Origin: QHXW01 sp963847515
Lineage (GTDB): Bacteria; Acidobacteriota; Terriglobia; Bryobacterales; Bryobacteraceae
Assembly (NCBI GenBank): GCA_963847515.1
Contig: CAWKAA010000007.1
Coordinates: forward strand, 372,001-436,000
Length of the DNA stretch: 64,000 nt
Direction: 5' to 3'
Positions 16,751 to 25,095 of this stretch are shown in pieces. Within the stretch, counting starts at the first letter, position 1. The number at the start of each line of letters is the position of its first letter. The notes below the pieces were generated by a model. It was not told the origin of the DNA and did no database searches. It was given only the letters and a program-made list of their open reading frames with translations. The translations under genes and the position numbers were made by a program.

Positions 16751-17737
16751 ATGCCGGGGAAGCGTTGGACAAGAGGCGAAAGGCGATCCCTCAGACAGCA
16801 GATCGCTGCCGGTGTAGCCCCTCGCGATATCGTCATCGAGAACCGCAGTTGGGCAGGCATCTTCTACATGCTGCGTGCCCTCCGTATTCGTTGGAGCAAT
16901 CGCTGGACGCGGGGGCAGACGAGGAGCTTAATCGCGCAGATCAGGCAGGGAAACAAACTCCCCGAATTATGGATCCCGAATAAGTCCCCGGCAGCCATAA
17001 ACGCTAAACGTGGGCATCTCCGCGTGGCCGGAAAATTAGGGAACCAGCCAGCCAGGGCCAAACAGAAGTATTCGCAAGCGGAACTTGATCTACTGGAGCA
17101 CTACGCCTGGCAACTGGGATGGAGCGCCCGTCAGGTTCATGCGGCAGGAGCGCTTCCAAACCGCAGCTATCACTCGATTAGCAAGAAAATGGGGCGGCTC
17201 GGGTACGGCGACATGGTTCGGGTGCAACGGGCAAAGCAGGCGAGGCGACTCAGCCACGACGAACGCAACCACCTCGCAGAACTCCTGCTCGCCGAGGGGC
17301 GGCACCTGTCAACCGAAACGATTGCGCGGCGGTTCAACATCTCGATGAAGGCTGTCAATTTCTATCGACGCAAAGGTGGCGTGTCGCTGTCTTGGTACGC
17401 GGCTCGCGCCTTAAGCAGTACAGAAGAAAAGCGCCAACGCGTGGCCGAGGCGAAACGCAAACACCTCAAGGAACGTTGGGCGAGGTATCGGGCCAAGAAA
17501 ATTGAGACACTTTTGGATTCTCAGCAGCGGCTTGAGCGCATGAATTATCGAGCGCCCATCCGCACGTGCCGAGCATGTGGGTATCCATGGTTTGCCCTTC
17601 CCCAATTCTTTTCTGTACAACGGCGAAAGTTGCCGAATCGCGTCAAGGTCTCAATGGCGCGAACGTGCAGGATCTGCAAAATGAAGCTGAAACAGGAAAC
17701 GAAGTCAGCGGCGTCGGCCACTGGTGCGGCAGGTTGA
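16751..17737 (+). CDS. Putative DNA-binding protein, SANT/HTH-like repeats plus C-terminal zinc ribbon
   Basis: 328 residues from ATG 16751. Three short helical units near residues 5-110 share a 'W-T-R-G-x-x-x-S-L' start (KRWTRGERRSLRQQI and NRWTRGQTRSLIAQI), like Myb/SANT or homing-endonuclease-associated HTH repeats. A further HTH (ETIARRFNISMKAVNFYRRK) follows, then a basic coiled stretch and a terminal CRAC...CRIC four-cysteine zinc site. This layout suggests a sequence-specific DNA binder, perhaps from a mobile element or phage. It is intact. I do not know a named family. Confidence 0.55.
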   Translation: MPGKRWTRGERRSLRQQIAAGVAPRDIVIENRSWAGIFYMLRALRIRWSNRWTRGQTRSLIAQIRQGNKLPELWIPNKSPAAINAKRGHLRVAGKLGNQPARAKQKYSQAELDLLEHYAWQLGWSARQVHAAGALPNRSYHSISKKMGRLGYGDMVRVQRAKQARRLSHDERNHLAELLLAEGRHLSTETIARRFNISMKAVNFYRRKGGVSLSWYAARALSSTEEKRQRVAEAKRKHLKERWARYRAKKIETLLDSQQRLERMNYRAPIRTCRACGYPWFALPQFFSVQRRKLPNRVKVSMARTCRICKMKLKQETKSAASATGAAG

Positions 17738-17831
17738 TAAGGTTACGGAAGCTAGAGGAGTCCTAGCAACGTGGCCTGAACGACCACGGCACTGGTGCTG
17801 GCCTGCCGCCGGACAGCGAGATAGTCAGAAT

Positions 17832-18146
17832 ATGGCGCGCGATGAGCAGGGCATTCCGATCATCCCTCACGAGGTGGCTACAGGAGCGGATTGCTGCGGG
17901 TGCCTAATTGTCCAAGTGTACGGCGATCAAGCTGACATAACCTGTAACGAATGCGGGGAGGTCGTCCGGACCGTGGCCGTGGAACTCGCTTCCGCTGTCC
18001 TGTTGGAGATGGCATCGACTGTGATCTGTAGTGTCCGTTGCCCGCATTGCGGCGCGTTGAACACCTTCCCTGGATTCTCAGCAATCGAGGCGTTCACCTG
18101 TTCTGAGTGCGGCAAAAGGGTTGTGGTGAACAGGTCCGTGCAATAG
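17832..18146 (+). CDS. Double zinc-ribbon protein
   Basis: 104 residues. The first half has CCGC and CNEC cysteine pairs (ATGADCCGCLIV, ITCNECGEVV) and the second half CPHC and CSEC (VRCPHCGALNTFPGF, AFTCSECGKRV), so two zinc ribbons are likely. The conserved 'IPIIPHEVATGAD' entry is shared with acidobacterial relatives I recall. A decayed C-terminal copy of the same family lies at 12759-12887. Role unknown; probably nucleic-acid or protein binding. No strong ribosome-binding site. Confidence 0.6.
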   Translation: MARDEQGIPIIPHEVATGADCCGCLIVQVYGDQADITCNECGEVVRTVAVELASAVLLEMASTVICSVRCPHCGALNTFPGFSAIEAFTCSECGKRVVVNRSVQ

Positions 18147-18199
18147 CGGGGCGTCGCGGGCCTGTAACGTCCGCACTGTTCCGTCAACGGACGTCCTTG

Positions 18200-18890
18200 T
18201 TCCCTCCGCACCTCCCGAGCGTCCCGGTCTTGGCTGAGCGCGATGAAACTTGAATGCCGCAGGTGGTTGTCCAGCGTCCATTCCACGTACTCGAACTGTC
18301 CCACCAGAACCGGCTTCAGCCAGCGGCACTCCCATCTTGTCAGCGGTGAGACCCTAACCCCAGCGTCCGCTTCTAGCCTCGGGGAGGTTCACGAATGGGC
18401 ACTCCGCGATCTCCAGCCCGCGGCACCGTCGAAATCGTTGTTCCCTGATGATGGTGTGAAGCCGTTGCGGGTTCGTCCAACATACAAGAGCTGGCCGCCT
18501 TTGTAGCAGCCGAAGATCACGGCATCGAAGGTCTTGCCGCCGACCGTATACCCGCCGATGACGAACTCCTGCCCCTGGTTGACCCGCATCTTGAGCCAGG
18601 CGCCGGATCGACCGCCGGGTTCATATGCACTGTCTAGGCGCTTCGCCACCACCCCCCTCGAAACCCGCCGCCCGCACCGACTCGATCACATCAGCAAGGC
18701 TGGCGTTCAGCTCGGGACAATGGCGGACGGGCTCGCCCAGCCTCGGCAGTATGTGGCTCCGCAGCAAGGCGCCTCTCACCGAGAGGGGTTCAGACATCAC
18801 GTCCCGGCCGGCGAGGATCAGTAGGTCGAACACGTAGTAGAGAATCGGCACTTTCGCTGAGCCGTGGTTCTGCAAGGTGTTGAACGTGCG
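18200..18890 (-). pseudogene. ligD: Decayed ATP-dependent DNA ligase domain (LigD type)
   Basis: Read on the minus strand, the fragments line up with the ligase domain of LigD: YYVFDLLILAGRDV, then GFEG/VVAKRLDSAYEPG, SGAWLKMRVNQGQEFVIGGY, YVGRTRNGFTP, ECPFVNLPEARSGRWG, ECRWLKPVLVGQFEYVEW and LRHSSFIAL...EVRRE. Joining them requires a frameshift in a G run near 18650, another near 18430, a TAG replacing Gln after SGRWG, and one more shift near 18330. The catalytic-lysine N-terminal part is missing; its place is taken by an IS end. LigD serves non-homologous end joining; this copy is dead. Confidence 0.75.
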
Positions 18891-19045
18891 GCGTTCTCCA
18901 CCGCAATCGCTCCATGACCGCTCATGATGAGACGAACGAATCGAAAGATACACAAAAAGACGACTGGCATGCGTCCCGAATCATCTGTCTTCATCCTGTT
19001 CCAAGTCGACCTGTTACAGGCGGACGGAATAATGGCGAACAACAG
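18888..19045 (-). mobile_element. End remnant of an rve-type IS (relative of the 55.8-57.0 kb element)
   Basis: About 155 bp similar to 56850-57010, the 5' end of the rve transposase gene and the outer end of that element. The encoded start reads FLCIFRFVRLIMSGHGAIAVENAA, matching the N-terminus of the intact transposase (LSVIRFARLLLSGHQAVAIENAA). The terminal block 'TAATGGCGAA-n-ACAGG' is conserved. The remnant abuts the ligD relic at about 18890, so an insertion followed by deletion probably removed the ligase 5' half. Confidence 0.6.
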
Positions 19046-19054
19046 GTGTTGATT

Positions 19055-19276
19055 ATGATCTCGCGTTATCGCAGCAAGGCTCCCATTCGGGCGATCCTCG
19101 AAAAGAGTGAGGGGCAGAAAGTCGCTGTATGGCTTCCCGCCGGTGCCGTCCTCTATGAGTCTTCCCAACCTTCAACCACCCTCGTTAGGATGGTCGGTGT
19201 AACGTGGGGAGGGCGGCATTATTCTGTCTACCCGAAAGACCTGAAAGGGAAGGCTGAGCGGGTCTCAGTCGCCTGA
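19055..19276 (+). CDS. Small conserved hypothetical protein
   Basis: 73 residues. The translation (MISRYRSKAPIRAILEKSEG, then VAVWLPAGAVLYESSQPS, VGVTWGGRHYSVYPKDL) has a compact beta-rich SH3-like pattern and ends in TGA at 19276. Similar short acidobacterial proteins exist to my memory, function unknown. ATG 19055 is used; the ORF extension further upstream belongs to the IS remnant. Located just before the TIR operon but 107 bp away. Confidence 0.5.
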   Translation: MISRYRSKAPIRAILEKSEGQKVAVWLPAGAVLYESSQPSTTLVRMVGVTWGGRHYSVYPKDLKGKAERVSVA

Positions 19277-19352
19277 TCCCACAAAGAAGGCTTTGTGCCG
19301 CTCCCGGCAGTGGGAGGACGCGCTGTCCGGAGATTCGATATTGCAGGCCCCA

Positions 19353-19358
19353 TATAAT
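19353..19358 (+). promoter_or_regulatory. Candidate -10 box upstream of the TIR/MoxR operon
   Basis: A perfect TATAAT lies 25 bp before the first ATG of the operon. The -35 region (about 19330-19335) does not match TTGACA well, so promoter strength is uncertain. It is the only clear sigma-70-like -10 hexamer in the 107-bp spacer. Confidence 0.35.
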
Positions 19359-19382
19359 AGGGAAGGCTTGGCCGGCCAATCG

Positions 19383-20714
19383 ATGTCGCATCGACCTCGC
19401 GTCTTTATCAGTCATAGCGCTAAAGAGCAGGAAACCCAGACTCTCTGTCGGGCGATCTCCAGTTACCTGGATACGGACGAATTCGAGGTTCTATGGGACC
19501 AGGTGAATCTCGAGACATCGGCCGCTTGGCGTCCCGCGATCGACGAGTGGATCTGGCGTTGCGATGCCGCCGTGCTCGTAATATCCCGGGCTGCCACGGA
19601 TTCGCGCTACGTCGCCTATGAAGCCGCGCTCTTGCGGCAACGCTGGAAACATATGGCTGGCCAGTTTCTGATAATCCCAATCTGGTGTCCCGGCGTGGAC
19701 GAGACACTATTGACGGCCCGCATGGGGGCCTTGCAGTTGAGTGAGATTCAAACCAAGCTCAAGCTGGTCGAATGGCCGGCGAACGCCGCCAGCGATCCCG
19801 CGGCTTTCGACTCTGTCTGCCAGCAGGCGAGCAACCTTCTGACAGGGCTGAAGTCAAAACTGCAAGCTCGGCACAACGCGGAAGATCTCCTTATCAAGGA
19901 GTTGAATCTGGGCACTCCCAGCGAAGAGGCTCTTATTGAGATCGCGGCCGACTTCAATATGCCGCCCATGCCGAGTGGCGCCAAGAAGGATCTCGCAACC
20001 GCGCTGGCCCGCCGCATTTTGGATTTCGACGCCGCATTGGGACCGGAAAGATTCCAGGCAATACTAGCCGCAATCGACACTATGAATGCCGCCATGAGCG
20101 ACGCCGGGGACCGGGTTCCCAGAATCATCAACCTGGTGGCACCGTTTTGTTGGGTGTACCCGTCTGCGGCCGTGCGCCTTACGGCTCTATCCGCTCTGCC
20201 GCCCACGGAGACTCGCGTGGTGGCCTGGAAGCGCTCCTGGTCCCTTTCCGAACGTATGTACCTATATCGCGGCTATTGCACGCGATCGAGCACAAAGATC
20301 CGCATCGCAAGTGTATCCGATACGGCCGGGGGCAAGTCGGCATCGATTCTGGCGCACATCCAGTCGGTGCTTTCGCAAGAGGTGTGCCGCCAGCCCGCCG
20401 GCGATGCTCAGTTGGCCGCCAAGATCAAGGATCTCGCCCGACAGGGAGTTCCGGTTTACCTGCTCGTGCCCGTTCGCGCGGTGGATGCGACAATTCTCGC
20501 CGAAGTGTCCAAGAGGTGGCCGGAGGTCTGCATGTTCCTTTTTGGCGAGGAGCTTGACGAAGTACAATTGCGTGAGCAGTTTCCGGGAGTCGAATTCGTC
20601 GATCCGGCGCCTGCGTTGCAGGACGAAACCAATGCCCGGACTGGCTGGGGTGACTGCATGATCGCGGCCGGGATTCCATACGAATCTCTTGAAATTGGAT
20701 CGGCTTTCCTATGA
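19383..20714 (+). CDS. TIR-domain protein, first gene of a MoxR/vWA conflict-type operon
   Basis: 443 residues from ATG 19383; the longer frame from 19293 lacks a ribosome-binding site. Residues 4-110 form a TIR domain: RVFISHSAKE at the start, FEVLWDQVNLE, then AAVLVISRAATDSRYVAYEA with Glu80 at the position of the NADase catalytic glutamate, and FLIIPIW. Residues ~150-250 are helical; the last 150 (from about IINLVAPFCWVYPSAA, through ARQGVPVYLLVPVRAVDAT, to the end) form an unrecognised alpha/beta region. TIR domains usually cleave NAD+ or bind other TIRs in immune signalling. It overlaps the AAA+ gene by ATGA, so they are cotranslated. Confidence 0.85.
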   Translation: MSHRPRVFISHSAKEQETQTLCRAISSYLDTDEFEVLWDQVNLETSAAWRPAIDEWIWRCDAAVLVISRAATDSRYVAYEAALLRQRWKHMAGQFLIIPIWCPGVDETLLTARMGALQLSEIQTKLKLVEWPANAASDPAAFDSVCQQASNLLTGLKSKLQARHNAEDLLIKELNLGTPSEEALIEIAADFNMPPMPSGAKKDLATALARRILDFDAALGPERFQAILAAIDTMNAAMSDAGDRVPRIINLVAPFCWVYPSAAVRLTALSALPPTETRVVAWKRSWSLSERMYLYRGYCTRSSTKIRIASVSDTAGGKSASILAHIQSVLSQEVCRQPAGDAQLAAKIKDLARQGVPVYLLVPVRAVDATILAEVSKRWPEVCMFLFGEELDEVQLREQFPGVEFVDPAPALQDETNARTGWGDCMIAAGIPYESLEIGSAFL

Positions 20715-21676
20715 ACGGCTATCACAATGATTTCGATCCCAAGGAATTCCGCCTGGATAAGAATGTGGAGGATTCGAAACCGGGGCAGGACACTCGCGAC
20801 GGCTCCGTGTATGTGTTCGAAAGTGACATCGTCCTGGCTGTGCGCGTCGCGCTGTCCACCGGACGTCCGCTGCTGCTGTTGGGTCCGCCGGGTTCGGGGA
20901 AATCATCGCTGGCGGGCTTTGTGGCGCGCGCCATGAACTGGAACTACTTCGAGCAGATCGTGACCTCGCGCACCAAAGCGCAGGACTTGCTGTGGTCCTT
21001 CGATGTCGTGCGACGGTTGAGGGACGCGCAGGCCAAGGAACTGCACGAGCAGTTGGAGCCCTATATCGAGCCTCGGGCTTTGTGGTGGGCGTTCAGCCCT
21101 GCTAACGCCCGCCTGCGGGGAGCCGAGTCTCTTCCCGAACGCGTGAAGCCCGCACTGCCGCCGGGTATGCTCCGCGGCGACGATCATCCCTCCGTCGTGC
21201 TGATCGATGAGATCGATAAGGCCGACCCGGATGTACCCAACGATTTGCTGGTCTCCCTCGGTTCGCAGCGTTTCCGGGTAGAGGACTTGGGCCGAGAGGT
21301 CACGGCGTCGAACCGTTTGCTGGTGTTCATCACGTCCAATAACGAGCGCTCGCTGCCCGCCGCTTTCCTCCGCCGTTGCGTCATCCACAACCTGGGCCAG
21401 CCCAGCTTGAAGCTCCTAATAACCATCGCCAAGAATCATTTTCCACGCGCTGCGGAGGCGCACCAGGCAATGTTTGAGGCCGTCGCAGCTAAGGTAGTTG
21501 GTATGCGGGAGAGCGCCTCGGACCCCAACCAGCCACCGCCCAGTACGGCCGAGTACCTGGATGCAGTTCGCGCCTGCCTCCAATTCCAGGTGACGGTGGA
21601 CGAGTCATCGGAGATCTGGAAGGCCATCAGCACCGCGGTTCTGGAAAAGAAGGCGCAGGGAACCGGGCCTCTATGA
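20711..21676 (+). CDS. MoxR-type AAA+ ATPase of the operon
   Basis: 321 residues. Walker A is GPPGSGKSS (58-66), Walker B VVLIDEIDKAD (162-172), sensor 1 FITSNN (206-211), and FLRRC (219-223) provides the arginine region. The intervening segment (QDLLWSFDVVRRL, ALWWAFSPANA, PDVPNDLL) fits the MoxR-like ATPases that accompany vWA/SAV_2336-type proteins in NTP-dependent conflict systems. It probably remodels or loads the partner vWA protein. Overlaps by 4 bp with both neighbours (ATGA), indicating a stoichiometric unit. MoxR-type call is firm; pathway role is inferred from context. Confidence 0.85.
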   Translation: MNGYHNDFDPKEFRLDKNVEDSKPGQDTRDGSVYVFESDIVLAVRVALSTGRPLLLLGPPGSGKSSLAGFVARAMNWNYFEQIVTSRTKAQDLLWSFDVVRRLRDAQAKELHEQLEPYIEPRALWWAFSPANARLRGAESLPERVKPALPPGMLRGDDHPSVVLIDEIDKADPDVPNDLLVSLGSQRFRVEDLGREVTASNRLLVFITSNNERSLPAAFLRRCVIHNLGQPSLKLLITIAKNHFPRAAEAHQAMFEAVAAKVVGMRESASDPNQPPPSTAEYLDAVRACLQFQVTVDESSEIWKAISTAVLEKKAQGTGPL

Positions 21677-22617
21677 ACGTCGGAACGCGGGTTTTCCTCG
21701 GCGACTTGGTGCGTGCGCTGAAGCATACGGGAGACTCGCAAGGCGAAAACTGGGGTGCGATCGCCGCAATGCTCGGGTTTCAGTTTGGAGAAACGCGCGT
21801 TCCCGCTCCGACAGTCACTCTACAACAAGAGATGGACCGGCAACCGGCCGGCCCGGGCGCGCTGCAGCAACCGCACGCGGAAACCACCTTGCCCTCCACT
21901 AGCGACGATATCGGCGAGCTTGTGGAATTCGACCTGGAGCGATCGACCTCCCCGCCCGAGACGTTAGTGCTCGATTCCGTGGCACAGGAAAGCCCGGCCT
22001 CCCCGGTGCCGCCGCGAACGCTCCTTGATCCGTTATGGCAGCGCGGCATCCTGATCGAATCGGCCGGAACTCTCGATGCGACGGGAGATGTCTCCATTCT
22101 CGAAGCCGTGGACCTGTTCGCGCGCGGAGCGCCACTGCTCAATCTGCCTGCACTCAAGATGAGAGGAATTTCCAAAGGCTGCCAGGTGCTGGTGGATGCC
22201 GGGCTGGGCATGCAGCCGTTCGCCCACGACACCGGCCAACTCGTCCGCGCCATCCGGAAGGCGGTCGGCTTCGAACATACTCGCGTCCTCACGTTCATCG
22301 ACAGTCCAACCACGGGCGTCATGACCGAGAGCTTTGGCGATACGCACTACACACCTCCGGACAACGGCGCCATGGTGCTCGCATTGACCGACGTTTGTTG
22401 CGGAGGCCCACGTAGCGCGATCCGCGAAGCTGTGCCCGAGGACTGGCTGACGGTAGCGAAACGAATTCGCGATGCCGGCAGCGATCTTTTGATCTTGAAT
22501 CCATACCCGCCCGATCGCTGGCCGGCGCAAGTGAAGGATCGGATCGCGGTGGTGCATTGGGACATCTCCACAAGGGCCGTGGATGTTCGCCAGATCCGCC
22601 GCCGCACCGCGAGGTGA
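21673..22617 (+). CDS. vWA-like protein (SAV_2336-type) of the operon
   Basis: 314 residues. An N-terminal helical domain (FLGDLVRALKHTG, WGAIAAMLGF) is followed by a Pro/Glu-rich linker to about residue 115. Residues 168-300 have a von Willebrand A pattern: CQVLVDAGLGMQPFAHD, VGFEHTRVLTFID, MVLALTDVCCGGP and LLILNPYPPDRWP. The first MIDAS motif, normally DxSxS, reads DAGLG, so metal binding is doubtful. The order and spacing resemble the vWA half of SAV_2336-family proteins. Coupled by ATGA to the ATPase and followed 3 bp later by gene four. Function is inferred from the operon. Confidence 0.7.
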   Translation: MNVGTRVFLGDLVRALKHTGDSQGENWGAIAAMLGFQFGETRVPAPTVTLQQEMDRQPAGPGALQQPHAETTLPSTSDDIGELVEFDLERSTSPPETLVLDSVAQESPASPVPPRTLLDPLWQRGILIESAGTLDATGDVSILEAVDLFARGAPLLNLPALKMRGISKGCQVLVDAGLGMQPFAHDTGQLVRAIRKAVGFEHTRVLTFIDSPTTGVMTESFGDTHYTPPDNGAMVLALTDVCCGGPRSAIREAVPEDWLTVAKRIRDAGSDLLILNPYPPDRWPAQVKDRIAVVHWDISTRAVDVRQIRRRTAR

Positions 22618-22620
22618 TGC

Positions 22621-24861
22621 ATGCCCGCGCCCCTCACAACTGCCCAGCGATTGTCCCGAATCAGGCAGTCGCTTCCGGCGGAGACGCAAATGGCGGAGGC
22701 CCTATCGCTAGCCGTGCGCGTCGAGCCCGCACTGTTGCGCGATGTCAGGCTGATCCTGTTCCCGCGTTCAACAGCCTCGCTGGAAGCCGATCTGTACTTC
22801 AGCCCCCTGGTGTCCCAACGAACCACGGACTGGATCACGCTCGATCCGCAGTTGTCGCTCGAACTGCAGAGCGGGCTAACGGCTCCACTAAGGCAAGCAG
22901 GAGCATACCGGGATCGCATCCTGCGCGCCCGCGAAGCGATTGTCCGGGCGCACCGCGAGGCTCCGTTCGAGATCGCCACCGAAGAAGAGGTGATCTGGTT
23001 GGCGGTGCATCGTCAGGGAAGGGTGTCACGTGTGCGCGCCGCCATCGATGCCAGGTTGCGCGAATTGCTCATGCGAATGCTCAGACGATCGGAGGAATCA
23101 GTGACACTGGCCCGCTGGTTTGCGTCCGCCGCCCATCGCATGCCGATACTGGCACGTGAGACGGAAGCATTCAGCGTGTTGGCGTTCGCCAGCAGCAGCA
23201 CGCTGGGTGGAAGAAAGATCGAGACCCGGCCGAATCCGAGCCTGGCAACTTTTGAAACCTTGGCTCGCTATCTTCCGGAATCGGCGAAGCGGATCCCGCT
23301 GTGGATGGGCCTGACTACTCGCGGCTTGCACATCCTCCCTTCCGCGGCGCCGGGGTATGAACTGATCGAGTCCCCGCTGACCAATCCGGTGCTGTTGGAC
23401 GTACGCGGTGGGGACACGGTGAGGCGTCTTGTGCAGGTTACACCGGGCCAGGCTGCCTTCGTGCTGCTGGGCGAGGAGAACATCGTGATTCGGACGCTCC
23501 TGCGAGATTCCCTGAATTTCAGGCGCCGCACGCGACGCAAGGGATCGGCGGCGGCCAAGACCAAACAAATACTCCTGACCTACGCTCACCGGGATGGCCA
23601 GGATATGGACTTCCTCAAGAGATTGCAGATGGATCTTCAGTCTTGGGGCTACGAGGTCCTTGTTGAGGACTTCGTATTCGAGGAAAACCTGCGGGTTGGT
23701 GACGCGTGGACCGAGCGAGTGAATAGGCAGATCGAGAAGTTCATAGAACGCGTGGATTGCATGATTGTCGTGTTTAGACCTATGCCTGTTAACACGGAGG
23801 GCGGCCGAAGAGAGGTCAGATTGTCTGATAGGGTCCGTACCGAAACAGGTTTGGCAGGGTCTCTTGGAAAACCGATCATCCCGATCATGCGGGTTGCACT
23901 GAGGGACTTGATCCCGTACCCATTTCGCCAAAATGCTTTCGATTTCAGCAACAACGTCCCGTACGATTTGGCGTTCGAGTCATTACTCCGCGTCCTCAAG
24001 GAACCTCGGGATAGTGTCAGTCCAAGCGCAGGAGAGCTGGTAGGAGTTCCCCCGCTGCCCGAGCACTACACGCCGCGCCACGAGATCATGCGGCAGCTCG
24101 AAGAATTCACTGAGGGGAACGAAAAATTCGTCGCCCTGGTTGGCCGTGGCGGAACGGGGAAAACAGTGCTTGCCGTGGCATATGCTCAGATGTCCTCTAC
24201 CCGCCAGACGTTTCCAGGCGGGATCGTGTGGGCGAACGCGGTAAAGGACGACGAGCTGGACCGACGATCGCGACAGAATCAACCGCACCTGTTTATCTTT
24301 GACGACTTCCATTGGCCCTTGATCAGTCTTTCCGGGCTCATGAGGGAGCACTCCCGGTTTTTGTTCACCACCCGTGAATTGTACAAGGGTGGGGACGTCA
24401 GGATCATCGACACAGATCAACCGCGGGTCTTTGTGTCCTATAGTCACAAAGACAGGTTATGGTTCGACCTGCTCTCGAAGTTCTGGAGCCAGGCGAATTA
24501 TGACGTTGAGGTTTGGGATGACAGTGTTTCCGCCATCGACGAAAAGAAGATTTCCGATGCGGTTTCGTCCGCCAGAGTCGCGGTTCTGCTGGTGAGCGCG
24601 GATTACCTCGCCTCGGAAATCCTAATGCAGAAGCAACTGTCCGTAGTGCTCGAAATTGCCAGGCGCGGCGAACTGAGAGTGTTCTGGATCCCAGTCGGCG
24701 CGAGCAATTGGTCGAGCACCCCGCTACGCGAGATTCAAGCAGCAAGCGATCCCCACAAACCCCTCAACCATCTGAGCCAATCGGAAACCGATGCCGAGCT
24801 CGCACGAATTGTGCGCGAGATCGCCGTAGCGCTGGGGCAGGCGCCGCCCAGCGCCGCTTGA
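22621..24861 (+). CDS. SAV_2336-like / TIR / NB-ARC-like / TIR fusion protein
   Basis: 746 residues, ATG preceded by GAGGTGAT overlapping the previous stop. Residues 1-305 are mostly helical (LPAETQMAEALSLAVRVEPA, DVRLILFPRST, WITLDP) and look like the winged-helix half that follows vWA in SAV_2336 proteins. Residues 316-425 are a TIR domain (ILLTYAHRDG...IIPIM) with a candidate catalytic Glu in RTETG. Residues 480-600 are a very short NB-ARC-like module: VALVGRGGTGKTVLA, Walker B HLFIFDD, and FLFTTR. Residues 601-735 are a second TIR (RVFVSYSHKD, VLLVSADYLASE) whose catalytic-glutamate position appears to be Gln672. The ARC/winged-helix parts usual in STAND proteins are missing. A sensor-effector role is inference. 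Confidence 0.85.
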   Translation: MPAPLTTAQRLSRIRQSLPAETQMAEALSLAVRVEPALLRDVRLILFPRSTASLEADLYFSPLVSQRTTDWITLDPQLSLELQSGLTAPLRQAGAYRDRILRAREAIVRAHREAPFEIATEEEVIWLAVHRQGRVSRVRAAIDARLRELLMRMLRRSEESVTLARWFASAAHRMPILARETEAFSVLAFASSSTLGGRKIETRPNPSLATFETLARYLPESAKRIPLWMGLTTRGLHILPSAAPGYELIESPLTNPVLLDVRGGDTVRRLVQVTPGQAAFVLLGEENIVIRTLLRDSLNFRRRTRRKGSAAAKTKQILLTYAHRDGQDMDFLKRLQMDLQSWGYEVLVEDFVFEENLRVGDAWTERVNRQIEKFIERVDCMIVVFRPMPVNTEGGRREVRLSDRVRTETGLAGSLGKPIIPIMRVALRDLIPYPFRQNAFDFSNNVPYDLAFESLLRVLKEPRDSVSPSAGELVGVPPLPEHYTPRHEIMRQLEEFTEGNEKFVALVGRGGTGKTVLAVAYAQMSSTRQTFPGGIVWANAVKDDELDRRSRQNQPHLFIFDDFHWPLISLSGLMREHSRFLFTTRELYKGGDVRIIDTDQPRVFVSYSHKDRLWFDLLSKFWSQANYDVEVWDDSVSAIDEKKISDAVSSARVAVLLVSADYLASEILMQKQLSVVLEIARRGELRVFWIPVGASNWSSTPLREIQAASDPHKPLNHLSQSETDAELARIVREIAVALGQAPPSAA

Positions 24862-25095
24862 TCAGACTCTGGCCTACCTCGGCTCGCACCGGACCGTTAT
24901 AGCCGACGGCCTGCAAAGCGGCTAGAAAACTCGCTGCCTCGATCACGCCTGTTCGCGGTCAATCCAAGCCGCACAGCCCAACCAAATTCATCCTTGCCCG
25001 AGTTGCACCAGAGCCCTCAGCGTCAACGAGGAGGCACTCCCACTTTCGGAATCGAGGCGGAGCTCCCCAGCGTCTAAGCTGATGGGGGCGTTAAT

